In this document: in pieces, positions 1-6,677 of the stretch
Position numbering within the stretch: position 1 is the first letter of the stretch
Layout: every line of letters starts with the position of its first letter
Source of the DNA: CAZEDU01 sp964511185
Lineage (GTDB): Bacteria; Myxococcota; Myxococcia; Myxococcales; Myxococcaceae
Assembly: GCA_964511185.1 (NCBI GenBank)
Contig: CAZEDU010000144.1
Coordinates: forward strand, 1-12,196
Length of the DNA stretch: 12,196 nt
Direction: 5' to 3'
Notes under the pieces: model-generated
The model's input: the letters and a program-made list of their open reading frames with translations, nothing else
Told to the model about the DNA's origin: nothing
Database searches by the model: none
Position numbers and translations under genes: made by a program

Positions 1-1018
1 GGCGGACGCGGCCGGGATCCTCCTGCGCGGGCGGAGCGCCCTTTCCCCGCGCGTAAGCGCCGGCGATGGCGACGGCCAGCGCGCTCGGATCGCCGGCACG
101 AAACAGGTGGACGCCACGGGGGCGCGGGCTCGCGTCGCTCGCCACGCAAGGAACGCCGAGGGCCAGCGCCTCGCGCACCGAGACCGAGTCCCCGTCGGCG
201 AACGTCGGCCGCACGAACACGTCGCTTCGGGCGATCACCGCGAGCGCCTCGCCATTGGTCAGCTCTCCGAGCAGGTGCACCCTGTCGTCGACCTGGGCGG
301 CGCGCGCGGCCCGAGCCGCTTCGGGCGCGTCCGAGCCCGGCCCGAAGAGCACCGCGCCCGCCTCGGGCAGCTCGGCGCGCAGCACGTGAAGCGCGCGGAA
401 GAGCACCTCGCGCCCGTAGAGAGGATCCGGGTGATGGGCGAACGCGATGAGCGGCCAGCGGCGCTTCCGCGCCGGCTCGAACGTGGCCGGCGGCTGGGTG
501 GGACGCACCTGCGAAGGCAGGAACGCCGGCAGCTGCGTCACCCGCCAACGCGCGACGCCGCACGACTCGAGCACCTGCCGCACCGGCGTGGACACCGCCA
601 CCACCGAATCGAAGCGCTTGAGCGCCCAGCGCGCGAGCCACGGTCGCGAGCCGCCCGTGCGCAAAAAGGCCGGGAGGCGCCCCGAGTGCAGCGTCGCCAA
701 CAACGAAGTGCGGCCACCCGCGACCGCGCCGAGCGCCGCGAGCAGCAACCACGACTTGAAGTTGTTGCCGCTGGTGTGCGCGTGGACGAGCCAACCGTCT
801 TGCGCGAAGGACCACAGCGCTCGAAGCAGCGCGGTGGGAGTACGGGCGGGGAGCACGTCCGGATCCGGCCGGGCGATGCCCCCGCCCTTCCCGATGTCGA
901 GCACTCGTACCTGATGTCCCCGCGCGCGCAGCTCCCGCTCGAGCTGCGCCACGTGAACCGCGATTCCTCCTTGAGGCGGTGGGTAGTCGCCCACCAGCAA
1001 CACCCGCAGGCGGCTCAT
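1..1018 (-). CDS. GT4-family glycosyltransferase, partial (C-terminus beyond left edge)
   Basis: Reading the minus strand from the ATG at 1018 gives 339 codons with no stop before the window edge. The product looks like a retaining GT-B glycosyltransferase that adds a sugar from an activated donor to a glycan intermediate on the cytoplasmic side of the inner membrane. The N-terminus (about 5-27) has the Rossmann strand and glycine loop, YPPPQGGIAVHV, followed by an amphipathic helix typical of GT4. Near the C-terminus is RPTFADGDSVSVREALALG (about 270-287), the donor-phosphate motif, here D275-x7-E283 rather than the usual E-x7-E, followed by GVPCVASD. The family is usually 350-400 residues, so only the tail is missing. 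A strong ribosome site, GGGGAGGAG, lies just upstream of the ATG. It is the third gene of the leftward cluster, 61 nt after the flippase stop. The exact sugar and acceptor cannot be told. Confidence 0.9.
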   Translation of the reverse strand, partial: MSRLRVLLVGDYPPPQGGIAVHVAQLERELRARGHQVRVLDIGKGGGIARPDPDVLPARTPTALLRALWSFAQDGWLVHAHTSGNNFKSWLLLAALGAVAGGRTSLLATLHSGRLPAFLRTGGSRPWLARWALKRFDSVVAVSTPVRQVLESCGVARWRVTQLPAFLPSQVRPTQPPATFEPARKRRWPLIAFAHHPDPLYGREVLFRALHVLRAELPEAGAVLFGPGSDAPEAARAARAAQVDDRVHLLGELTNGEALAVIARSDVFVRPTFADGDSVSVREALALGVPCVASDASPRPRGVHLFRAGDPSALAVAIAGAYARGKGAPPAQEDPGRVR

Positions 1019-1079
1019 CCGCTCCTCCCCTCCGGGAGACGGCAAGCTAGGAATCGATCCTCGGGGCGGCAACGGCGGC

Positions 1080-2576
1080 TCACGCGGACTTCCTCCGAAG
1101 CCAGAGCAACATCGCGCCGGTTGGGTCGACCCCCGCGATCCGCAAGGCCGCCAAGTAGCCGGCGCCGAACAGGGCGGCGCCGATCACCAACGGCAGGAAC
1201 CGATACGCGAACCCTTCCGGCAGGTCGGAGAGGAGCGAGACCGCGCCCGCGCGCAGCGCCAGCACGGCCGCCGCGGCGAAGATGGCCGCGACGAACGCCC
1301 GCTTGAGCTCGGCGATCGGCAGCACGTCGAGAACGGACAAGGACATCGCGCCGGCGAGCGCCCGCGGGACGCGCGCGAGCAGCGTCGCCTTGCCGACGAT
1401 CTCGGCCGCGGCCCAGGCGGAGATCCCGCCGATCATCCCGAAGCGCGTCACCCCGATCCAGACGAGCGGCGCGGTGACGGCCGCCTTCAAGGCGTATGAG
1501 AAGAAGATCCAGCGGGTCTCGCCGCGCGCGCGGAGCACCCCGTCCATCGGCAGCACCGCGAGCGGAATGCCGAGGACCCCGATGCGGAAGATCGGCACCG
1601 CGCCGAGGAACTTCGCGCCGAACACCGCGGCGATGAACTCGGGGGCCGCGGTGAACAGGAACGCGGCGAGCGGGATGAAGACGTAGGCGAGCTTGCCCGC
1701 CACGCTCTGGAACGCGGATGCGGCCTGATCGATCGCGCCCGCCTTCTCGAGCTCGCCCAGGCGGACCATCAGGACCTCGCTCGCGGGGGTGTAGAGCAGA
1801 TCGACGAGCGGCAGCTGAAAGCAGCCCACCGCGTAGAGCGCGAAGAGGTCGGGCGAGACGGTCGCCGAGACGGCGAACTGGTGCGCGTACTGCTGCGGGA
1901 TGCTGAAAAGGATCGCCGCGCCGAACGGCACCGCATAGACGAGCTGGCTGACGAACAGCCGCGTGCTCCAGAGCGGCCCGGCGCCCGGCCGCACCATCAC
2001 GATCCAGGCAGCGAGCAGCCGCCCCACCGCGAAGAGCGTCATCGCCCACATCAAGCCGTGGAGCCCCCAACCCAAGAGCACCGGCACGGTCATCGCCGCG
2101 GCGCGCACCGCGTCGGAGATCAGGTACACGCGCGCAGAGTGGCGGATCTTCCCCTGGCTGGTGAGCGACAGCTCCAGCGGGAAGGCGCCCACCAGGCACG
2201 CGCAGTACAGCGCGAGCGTGACGCGGTGCTCGAGCAGCGCGGGGTTGTCGAAGGCCCGGGCGACCGCGGGCCCCAGCGCGTACAGCCCAAGCCCGGCGAG
2301 CGCGCCCGCGACGAGCAGGTAGATCAACGTCTGCGCGAAGAAGGTTCGCTTCGCCTCGGTGCGCGGGATGAAGAAGTACAGGCTCTGCGCCACGCCAAAC
2401 GGCAGCACGTAGAAGAGCGTCTGCGAGAGCAGGAAGAGCTGTTTGTAGGTGCCGTACTCGGCCAGGTCGAGCAGCCGCGCGAGCACGAGTGGGATGGAGA
2501 CGGTGAAGCACGCGGACGCCAACCGCGCCGCCATCAACGGCCCGGCGCGCCCCAGAATCGATCCACCGTCGCTCAT
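1080..2576 (-). CDS. Wzx/MOP-type polysaccharide flippase (lipopolysaccharide biosynthesis protein)
   Basis: This 498-residue integral membrane protein has about 12-14 hydrophobic segments spread evenly along its length, with almost no soluble domain. That is the size and topology of the MOP/PST superfamily of flippases, which move undecaprenyl-linked oligosaccharides across the inner membrane. The N-terminus carries the typical first helix (SILGRAGPLMAARLASACF) followed by LARLLDLAEYGTYKQLFLL, which matches the 'LAR-L-(P/D)-EYG-Y' pattern after helix 1 of Wzx/RfbX-like proteins. The start ATG at 2576 overlaps the TGA of the upstream deacetylase as ATGA, so translation is probably coupled. 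A GT4 gene follows 61 nt downstream. The MATE branch of the superfamily is less likely because of the glycan-gene context and the EYG motif. The transported substrate cannot be inferred. Confidence 0.88.
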   Translation of the reverse strand: MSDGGSILGRAGPLMAARLASACFTVSIPLVLARLLDLAEYGTYKQLFLLSQTLFYVLPFGVAQSLYFFIPRTEAKRTFFAQTLIYLLVAGALAGLGLYALGPAVARAFDNPALLEHRVTLALYCACLVGAFPLELSLTSQGKIRHSARVYLISDAVRAAAMTVPVLLGWGLHGLMWAMTLFAVGRLLAAWIVMVRPGAGPLWSTRLFVSQLVYAVPFGAAILFSIPQQYAHQFAVSATVSPDLFALYAVGCFQLPLVDLLYTPASEVLMVRLGELEKAGAIDQAASAFQSVAGKLAYVFIPLAAFLFTAAPEFIAAVFGAKFLGAVPIFRIGVLGIPLAVLPMDGVLRARGETRWIFFSYALKAAVTAPLVWIGVTRFGMIGGISAWAAAEIVGKATLLARVPRALAGAMSLSVLDVLPIAELKRAFVAAIFAAAAVLALRAGAVSLLSDLPEGFAYRFLPLVIGAALFGAGYLAALRIAGVDPTGAMLLWLRRKSA

Positions 2577-3703
2577 TGGGTGGGCAGCGCCCCGCGCGCG
2601 GCATGCGAGCGCCGGCCGATCACCGGCTGCGTGATGCCGACGACGCCGAACACGTCGTCGATGTGACAGACCGTCAACGCCGACGAGTAGTCGCCCAGCA
2701 TGCCGACGCTGAAGTTCTCCCAGAGGACCTTGCGCTTGAGCGTGAACGGGTCGGAGCCGATCACGTTCGGCAGATCTTCGGTGGTGACGGCCGAACGGAA
2801 CCCGTGCCGGCGCAGGGCTTCGATCACCACGTCGGAGTACCAGCCGTTGCAGTAGGCGAAGTGGCGCACGGGCCGGCCGATCGCCGCCTCGATCACCCGC
2901 TTCGACTCGCCGATCTCCCAGTCGACGCGCTCAGGCGGCAACAAGGTGAGCACGGCGTGATGAACGGTGTGCGCGCCGATCTCGAAGCCATCCGCCGCGA
3001 GCGCGCGCACCTCGTCCCAGCCCATCACCTCGCCCTGCTCCGGCACCGCGTCGCGCGCGCCGACCTGCTGCGTGAGGGACTGGATGACCGCTTCGAGCGT
3101 CTCGAGCGGGTGCTCGGCGATGAAGTCGTCGAGCGCGGCCGACATCGATCGGCGCCGCTGGAAGATCGGCTCGAGCAGCACCGCCGCCGCGGGCGGCATC
3201 GCCTCGTAGATCGGCCGCGCGCCGGTCTGCACCATCTGCCGCAGCAGATGAAACAGGCGGTCGTGCTGAAAGCGGCCGTCCGTGCCGATGAGCCCCGTCG
3301 GGAGGTAGATGGTCGCGGGCACGCCCATCTGCCGCAGCACCGGCGCGGCGTACCGGCACACGTCGCGGTAGCCGTCATCGAACGTCACGACGAACAGATC
3401 GCGCTTGGCGGCCCGGCGGCCCGCCAGAACGTCGAGGGCGTGATCGAGCGTGGTGAGCTCGTAGCCCGCGGCGCTCGCTTCCTCCAGGTGGCGCCGAAAC
3501 GTCTCTTGCGAGATGAGCAGCCCAGGGATCGATCGCTGTAGCTCTCCGGTGAAGTCAGCGACCACGCGGTGGTAGCTGACGATCATCACCCGACGACCGC
3601 CCGACTGCCTGCGACGAATCGCCGCGAGCGCGTGCCGCAGCCCCGAGTAGTGCACCGCGATCGCCGCTGCCCCCTTCACCGTCCGCCGAACCCAGGTCCC
3701 CAT
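2573..3703 (-). CDS. Polysaccharide deacetylase (NodB/CE4 family)
   Basis: This 376-residue protein is likely a metal-dependent deacetylase that removes N- or O-acetyl groups from a surface glycan or its lipid-linked precursor. Visible CE4 motifs are TFDDGY (107-112; D109 as likely base, D110 as metal ligand) and HTVHH (245-249; H245 and H249 as metal ligands). SYHRV (43-47) sits before the barrel. Motif 3 reads FAYCNG where FAYPxG is usual. An insert of about 100 residues separates motifs 1 and 2. No clear cleavable signal peptide is visible. The reading frame stays open upstream to 3916, but I chose the ATG at 3703: purine-rich GGAGGGG lies just upstream, the family pattern begins here, and the extension would cross the divergent promoter region. 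It heads the leftward cluster and overlaps the flippase start by ATGA. A sigma-54-like site lies 30-45 nt upstream. The substrate is unknown. Confidence 0.9.
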   Translation of the reverse strand: MGTWVRRTVKGAAAIAVHYSGLRHALAAIRRRQSGGRRVMIVSYHRVVADFTGELQRSIPGLLISQETFRRHLEEASAAGYELTTLDHALDVLAGRRAAKRDLFVVTFDDGYRDVCRYAAPVLRQMGVPATIYLPTGLIGTDGRFQHDRLFHLLRQMVQTGARPIYEAMPPAAAVLLEPIFQRRRSMSAALDDFIAEHPLETLEAVIQSLTQQVGARDAVPEQGEVMGWDEVRALAADGFEIGAHTVHHAVLTLLPPERVDWEIGESKRVIEAAIGRPVRHFAYCNGWYSDVVIEALRRHGFRSAVTTEDLPNVIGSDPFTLKRKVLWENFSVGMLGDYSSALTVCHIDDVFGVVGITQPVIGRRSHAARGALPTQ

Positions 3704-3732
3704 GTCCGCCCTACCCCTCCGACTGAGGCGGT

Positions 3733-3748
3733 TGCAGGGCAGGTGCCA
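3733..3748 (-). promoter_or_regulatory. Candidate sigma-54 (-24/-12) promoter for the deacetylase cluster
   Basis: On the minus strand the sequence reads TGGCACCTGCCCTGCA. The sigma-54 consensus is TGGCACG-N4-TTGCA. GG and GC are at the required spacing, and the differences are C for G at the seventh base and C for the first T of the -12 element. A start about 12 nt downstream would fall near 3722, giving a leader of about 19 nt that begins just before the GGAGGGG ribosome site of the gene starting at 3703. That geometry supports the call. One match in GC-rich DNA can arise by chance, and I see no enhancer-binding protein gene in the window. Confidence 0.4.
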
Positions 3749-3781
3749 GGGGAGGCCAGGCGGAGAACGCGCGCGCGCGGC

Positions 3782-3806
3782 GGTCGGTCGGCATTTTCTA
3801 CCGACC
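3782..3806. repeat. 7-bp perfect inverted repeat in divergent promoter region
   Basis: GGTCGGT (3782-3788) and ACCGACC (3800-3806) are perfect reverse complements around an 11-nt AT-richer spacer. The half-site centres are 18 nt apart. GGTCGG also occurs a second time, overlapping, at 3786-3791, so two pairings with the right arm are possible. It could be an operator for a dimeric regulator of ccmA or the deacetylase, or a hairpin in the ccmA leader. There is no T-run, so it does not look like an intrinsic terminator. Confidence 0.45.
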
Positions 3807-3875
3807 ACGCCCTGAAGAATTTCCACTGTTCGGCACCGGAGCGTGGCAAACCTAGGCGCCGCCTCACCGGAACGA

Positions 3876-4538
3876 ATGGCCTCGCCCGCAGCCATCGAGC
3901 TCAAGGACGTGAGCAAGCGCTACGGACCGCGCTGGGCCGTCGCCCGTCTGTCCTATGCGCTCGCGCCCGGCGCCTCGCTCTTGCTGACCGGCCACAACGG
4001 CTCCGGCAAGTCGACGCTCCTGCGGCTCATCGCGACCTCGGCGTCACCGACCGCGGGCAGCATCTCGGTGTTGGGGTTCGACACCGTGACGCAGGTCGAA
4101 CAGGTGCGCCGGCACACCGCCCTGCTCTCGCACGTGAGCTTTCTGTACGAAGACCTGACCGCCGAGCAGAACCTGGTGCTCCTCGCGCGGCTGCTTCAGC
4201 TCGACGCGCCGAAGGACCAAGCCCACGCGACCCTCGCGCGCGTCGGCCTCACGCAGCGCTCGCACAGCCCCGTGCGCCAGTTCTCCGCCGGCATGCGCAA
4301 GCGCCTGTCGATCGCGCGGCTGCTCCTCAAGAAGCCGCAGCTGGCTTTGTTGGACGAGCCGTTCGGCGAGCTCGACCCCGCGGGCATCGCCGCGATGGAG
4401 GGCTTCATTCGCGAGCTGCAGCAAGGGGGCGCGGCGATCGTGCTCGCGACCCACCTGGTCGAGCAGGGACAGTCGCTGACGCAGGAGCGGCTGCACCTGT
4501 CGGAAGGTCGCGCGGCGGCCGCGGGGGCTTCGCCATGA
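3876..4538 (+). CDS. ccmA: CcmA, ATPase subunit of the cytochrome c biogenesis ABC transporter
   Basis: This 220-residue ABC ATPase drives release of haem-loaded CcmE from the CcmC-CcmD complex, acting on the cytoplasmic face with CcmB. Walker A is GHNGSGKST (39-47), the signature region is FSAGMRKRLSIAR (136-148), Walker B is LALLDEP with catalytic E161, and the switch histidine is H193 in ATHL. Where a Q-loop glutamine would be expected the sequence reads LLSHVSFLYEDLT, and no Gln is present at that point. The length fits the family (about 200-230). I chose the ATG at 3876 because it puts IELKDVSKRYG at the usual distance from the N-terminus. A GTG at 3843 in frame would add 11 residues, but its GGAGC abuts the start codon. 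The upstream ribosome site for 3876 is weak (GGAACGA). It overlaps ccmB by ATGA and is first in the operon. Confidence 0.94.
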   Translation: MASPAAIELKDVSKRYGPRWAVARLSYALAPGASLLLTGHNGSGKSTLLRLIATSASPTAGSISVLGFDTVTQVEQVRRHTALLSHVSFLYEDLTAEQNLVLLARLLQLDAPKDQAHATLARVGLTQRSHSPVRQFSAGMRKRLSIARLLLKKPQLALLDEPFGELDPAGIAAMEGFIRELQQGGAAIVLATHLVEQGQSLTQERLHLSEGRAAAAGASP

Positions 4539-5260
4539 GCCTGGTCCGCACGGCCGCGATCGTGCTGCGGAAGGATCTGCTCATCGAGTGGCGCACCCGC
4601 GCGCGCATGAACGCCCTGCTCTTCTTCGCGCTCGCGACGTTGTTGCTGTTCTCGTTCGCGCTCGGGCCGGACACCAAGCTCTTGCGGCAGAACGCGGCGG
4701 GCTATCTGTGGCTGTCGGTGTTGTTCGCGAGCGTGTTGTCGTTGGGCGAGTCGTTCCGCATCGAGTCGGAGAACGGGTCGCTCGATGGCCTGCGGCTCAT
4801 CCCCACCGACGCGCGCGCGGTGTTCCTGGGCAAGGCGCTCGGCACCGCGGCGCTGCTCATCGGCCTGGTCGTGGTGCTCATCCCCTTCCTGGTCGCGGTC
4901 TACGACATCTCCTTGCTGCCCGACCCGAGCTGGATAGGCGGCCCGCTCACCGCCGGCGCGGTGGCTGGCCACTTGGGGAAGCTCGCGCTGATCGGGGTGC
5001 TCGGCTGCCTGGGCATTAGCGGTCCGGGCACGGTGTACAGCGCCATTGCCTCGCACGCGCGCGCGCGGGACGTCCTGTTGCCGCTCCTGCTCTTTCCCCT
5101 GTTGATTCCAGCGCTTCTCGCGGCGGTGAAGGCGACCGGCCTGGTCCTTCACGGTGATCCCATGAATCAGCTGGGCTCATGGCTGGGTCTCTTGACGGCC
5201 TTCAATCTGATTTACTGGGGCCTCGGAATCGCGTTGTTTCCCAAGGTGGTTGAGGACTGA
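4535..5260 (+). CDS. ccmB: CcmB, membrane permease subunit of the CcmAB transporter
   Basis: This 241-residue polytopic membrane protein has about six hydrophobic segments (roughly 25-45, 53-71, 101-124, 142-165, 168-188, 212-235). It is the integral partner of CcmA in the ABC complex that frees holo-CcmE for haem delivery. Family hallmarks include an N-terminal KDL-x-EWR-x(2)-R stretch (13-22) and SFRIESENGSLDGLRLIP (73-90), close to the E-x(4)-G-L-x(3)-LSP pattern of CcmB. The reading frame is open far upstream, but the ATG at 4535, which overlaps the ccmA stop as ATGA, gives a family-length protein and matches the conserved N-terminus. A run of Gs upstream can serve as the ribosome site. 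ccmC follows after a 3-nt gap. Confidence 0.93.
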   Translation: MSLVRTAAIVLRKDLLIEWRTRARMNALLFFALATLLLFSFALGPDTKLLRQNAAGYLWLSVLFASVLSLGESFRIESENGSLDGLRLIPTDARAVFLGKALGTAALLIGLVVVLIPFLVAVYDISLLPDPSWIGGPLTAGAVAGHLGKLALIGVLGCLGISGPGTVYSAIASHARARDVLLPLLLFPLLIPALLAAVKATGLVLHGDPMNQLGSWLGLLTAFNLIYWGLGIALFPKVVED

Positions 5261-5263
5261 CGC

Positions 5264-6016
5264 ATGCCCCTGTGGACCCCTCTTTTGCTGCTCGGCGTGA
5301 CGGTCGCGCTGATCGTCGTGCACCTGGCCATGCGCAGCGCGCGGGCGTGGGTCTGGAAGGTGCTCTTGGGGCTGGGAGTATTGATGCTCGCCGGCGGCGC
5401 GTACCTCCAGCTCGTCTGGGCCCCGCCCGACCGCGAGATGGGCGACGTGATGCGGATCATGTACGTGCACGTGCCGCAGATCTGGATGGCGCTGCTCGCC
5501 TTCGCGGTGAACCTCGTCTGCTCGGTCTGGTTCCTCGCCAACAAGAGCTGGACGGCCGATGCGCTCGCCGAGTCCTCGGCGGAGGTCGGGCTCTTCTTCG
5601 GCGTGGTCGGCGTCGGGTTGGGCTCGATCTGGGGCCGGCCCACCTGGGGCGTGTGGTGGGACTGGGATCCGCGCCTGACGACCGCGGCGATCATGCTGGT
5701 CATCTACGCCGGCTATCTGGCGCTTCGGAAGTTCGTCGAAGATCCGGATCGCCGCGCGACGTGGGCGTCGGTCGCCGGCATCATCGCCTTCGTCGACATC
5801 CCGGTGCTCTGGTACTCGGTGCAGTGGTGGAACAGCCTGCACCAGCGGCAGTCGTCGCCGCAGACCGTGGACCCGTCGATGACGATGGTGCTGCGCTGGA
5901 GCTCGGTCGCCTTCCTCTGCCTGCTCTTCGTCTTTCTCTGGCAGCGGTACCTGATCGCCAAGGCGACGCGTGAAAAAGAGGTCGCGCTGCCCGAGGCGCT
6001 GGGGAGCGGATCATGA
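5264..6016 (+). CDS. ccmC: CcmC, haem-handling protein that loads CcmE
   Basis: This 250-residue inner-membrane protein of the haem-handling family has about six membrane spans. It presents haem on the periplasmic side for covalent attachment to CcmE. The tryptophan-rich WWD domain is clear: WGRPTWGVWWDWDPRLTT (123-140). The two conserved periplasmic histidines that bracket it as axial haem ligands are H69 (MYVHVP) and H193 (SLHQRQ), corresponding to His60 and His184 of the E. coli protein. The length is normal (about 245). GAGGA at 5252-5256 sits 7 nt before the ATG and decides the start. The stop overlaps the ccmD start as ATGA. No key residue is missing. Confidence 0.96.
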   Translation: MPLWTPLLLLGVTVALIVVHLAMRSARAWVWKVLLGLGVLMLAGGAYLQLVWAPPDREMGDVMRIMYVHVPQIWMALLAFAVNLVCSVWFLANKSWTADALAESSAEVGLFFGVVGVGLGSIWGRPTWGVWWDWDPRLTTAAIMLVIYAGYLALRKFVEDPDRRATWASVAGIIAFVDIPVLWYSVQWWNSLHQRQSSPQTVDPSMTMVLRWSSVAFLCLLFVFLWQRYLIAKATREKEVALPEALGSGS

Positions 6017-6198
6017 GCGCGCTCGAGATCGTTCAGCTGGCGCTGGGCCAAGCGGGAGCTGAGGGCCAGCCTCTTCCCCCGGTCGGCACCGGAAGAATCG
6101 TCGGCGGTTGGGGTTACATCTGGGCCTCGTACATCATCACCTGGGTCGGGGTGGCCGCGTACGGCCTCTCGCTCTGGCTTCGCAGGAGGAACCCATGA
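6013..6198 (+). CDS. ccmD: CcmD, small membrane protein of the haem release complex
   Basis: This 61-residue protein has one membrane span (about 34-56) followed by a basic tail (LRRRN). CcmD is needed to release holo-CcmE from CcmC and CcmAB. The signature WGYIWASY (33-40) just before and within the span is the conserved W-x-Y-V/I-W-x-S-Y pattern of CcmD. The N-terminal part (1-32) is longer than in many homologues and not clearly conserved. The position between ccmC and ccmE is diagnostic. The ribosome site GGGGAG (6001-6006) is 6 nt before the ATG, and the gene overlaps both neighbours by ATGA. Confidence 0.9.
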   Translation: MSALEIVQLALGQAGAEGQPLPPVGTGRIVGGWGYIWASYIITWVGVAAYGLSLWLRRRNP

Positions 6199-6677
6199 CG
6201 CCGGTCGCCCGTAACCGCTTGCTGCTGATCGGCGCGCTGCTCGTGGCGGGCGCCGGGCTCGGGGCCATTGCCTTCGTCGATATGGGTGAGAACCTCGTCT
6301 ACTACTGGAGCCCCGGCGAGCTGCTCGCGCAGAAAGAGAAGGCCTACGGCCCCACCATTCGACTGGGCGGCGTGGTGCAGAAAGGCACCATGCAGTGGAA
6401 CCCCGAGCACACCGTCCTCGAGTTCCGCGTCTCCGACGGCCGCGAAGCAGACGACGCCTCGGTGCTGGTCCGCTCGTCCCAGGTGCCCCCGCAGATGTTC
6501 CGCGAGGGCATCGGGGTGGTGGTGGAAGGCACCTTCGACAAGTCCCAGGTGTTCAAGACCGAGCGCCTGATGGTGAACCACTCGAACGAGTACCGGCCGC
6601 CCGACGCAGGCACCGGCTCGTACGAGTGGAAGGAAACGCTGAGCGACTCGGCTGCCAGCCAGAATAAGACCGAATGA
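6195..6677 (+). CDS. ccmE: CcmE, periplasmic haem chaperone
   Basis: This 160-residue membrane-anchored periplasmic protein binds haem covalently as an intermediate before transfer to apocytochrome c. It has a short N-terminal span (about 8-28), an OB-fold beta-barrel (about 50-128) with GTFDKSQVF near its end, and a flexible tail. The haem site is H129-S-N-E-Y133, the H-xxx-Y motif, equivalent to His130/Tyr134 of E. coli. It is therefore the histidine type, not the CXXXY variant. The frame is open upstream to 6108, but the ATG at 6195 is strongly preferred because AGGAGGA (6184-6190) precedes it and it overlaps the ccmD stop as ATGA. The stop overlaps ccmF in the same way. Confidence 0.95.
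   Translation: MTPVARNRLLLIGALLVAGAGLGAIAFVDMGENLVYYWSPGELLAQKEKAYGPTIRLGGVVQKGTMQWNPEHTVLEFRVSDGREADDASVLVRSSQVPPQMFREGIGVVVEGTFDKSQVFKTERLMVNHSNEYRPPDAGTGSYEWKETLSDSAASQNKTE

Larger units (their letters stand above)
3704..3875. promoter_or_regulatory. Divergent intergenic region between deacetylase and ccmA
   Basis: These 172 bp separate two head-to-head transcription units, so both promoters should lie here. Three things can be seen: a sigma-54-like element facing left (3733-3748), a CG dinucleotide run (3768-3779), and an inverted repeat GGTCGGT/ACCGACC (3782-3788 and 3800-3806). Two short AT-rich patches, around 3792-3800 and 3814-3824, stand out from the GC-rich background and would suit a rightward promoter for ccmA. 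I cannot assign convincing -35/-10 boxes to them. Confidence 0.6.

Noticed and set aside
107..1306. Long open frame on the plus strand (399 codons)
   Set aside because: It is antisense to the GT4 and flippase genes, rich in Arg/Ala/Gly/Pro with no domain pattern, and explained by the scarcity of stop codons in very GC-rich DNA.
1015..2604. Minus-strand frame of 529 codons over the flippase region
   Set aside because: It is Arg/Gly-rich in the frame next to the real flippase. The 1080-2576 frame gives clean membrane helices and the MOP pattern instead.
2576..3541. Plus-strand frame of 321 codons opposite the deacetylase
   Set aside because: It has shadow composition with many His/Arg/Asp, and the opposite strand carries intact CE4 motifs.
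3782..3806. Intrinsic terminator reading of the inverted repeat
   Set aside because: There is no T-run after either arm, and the repeat lies between divergent gene starts where a terminator is not needed.
3843..3875. Upstream GTG start for ccmA adding 11 residues
   Set aside because: The purine-rich GGAGC directly touches the GTG, leaving no usable spacing, and the extra residues do not resemble CcmA N-termini. It cannot be fully excluded because the site before 3876 is also weak.
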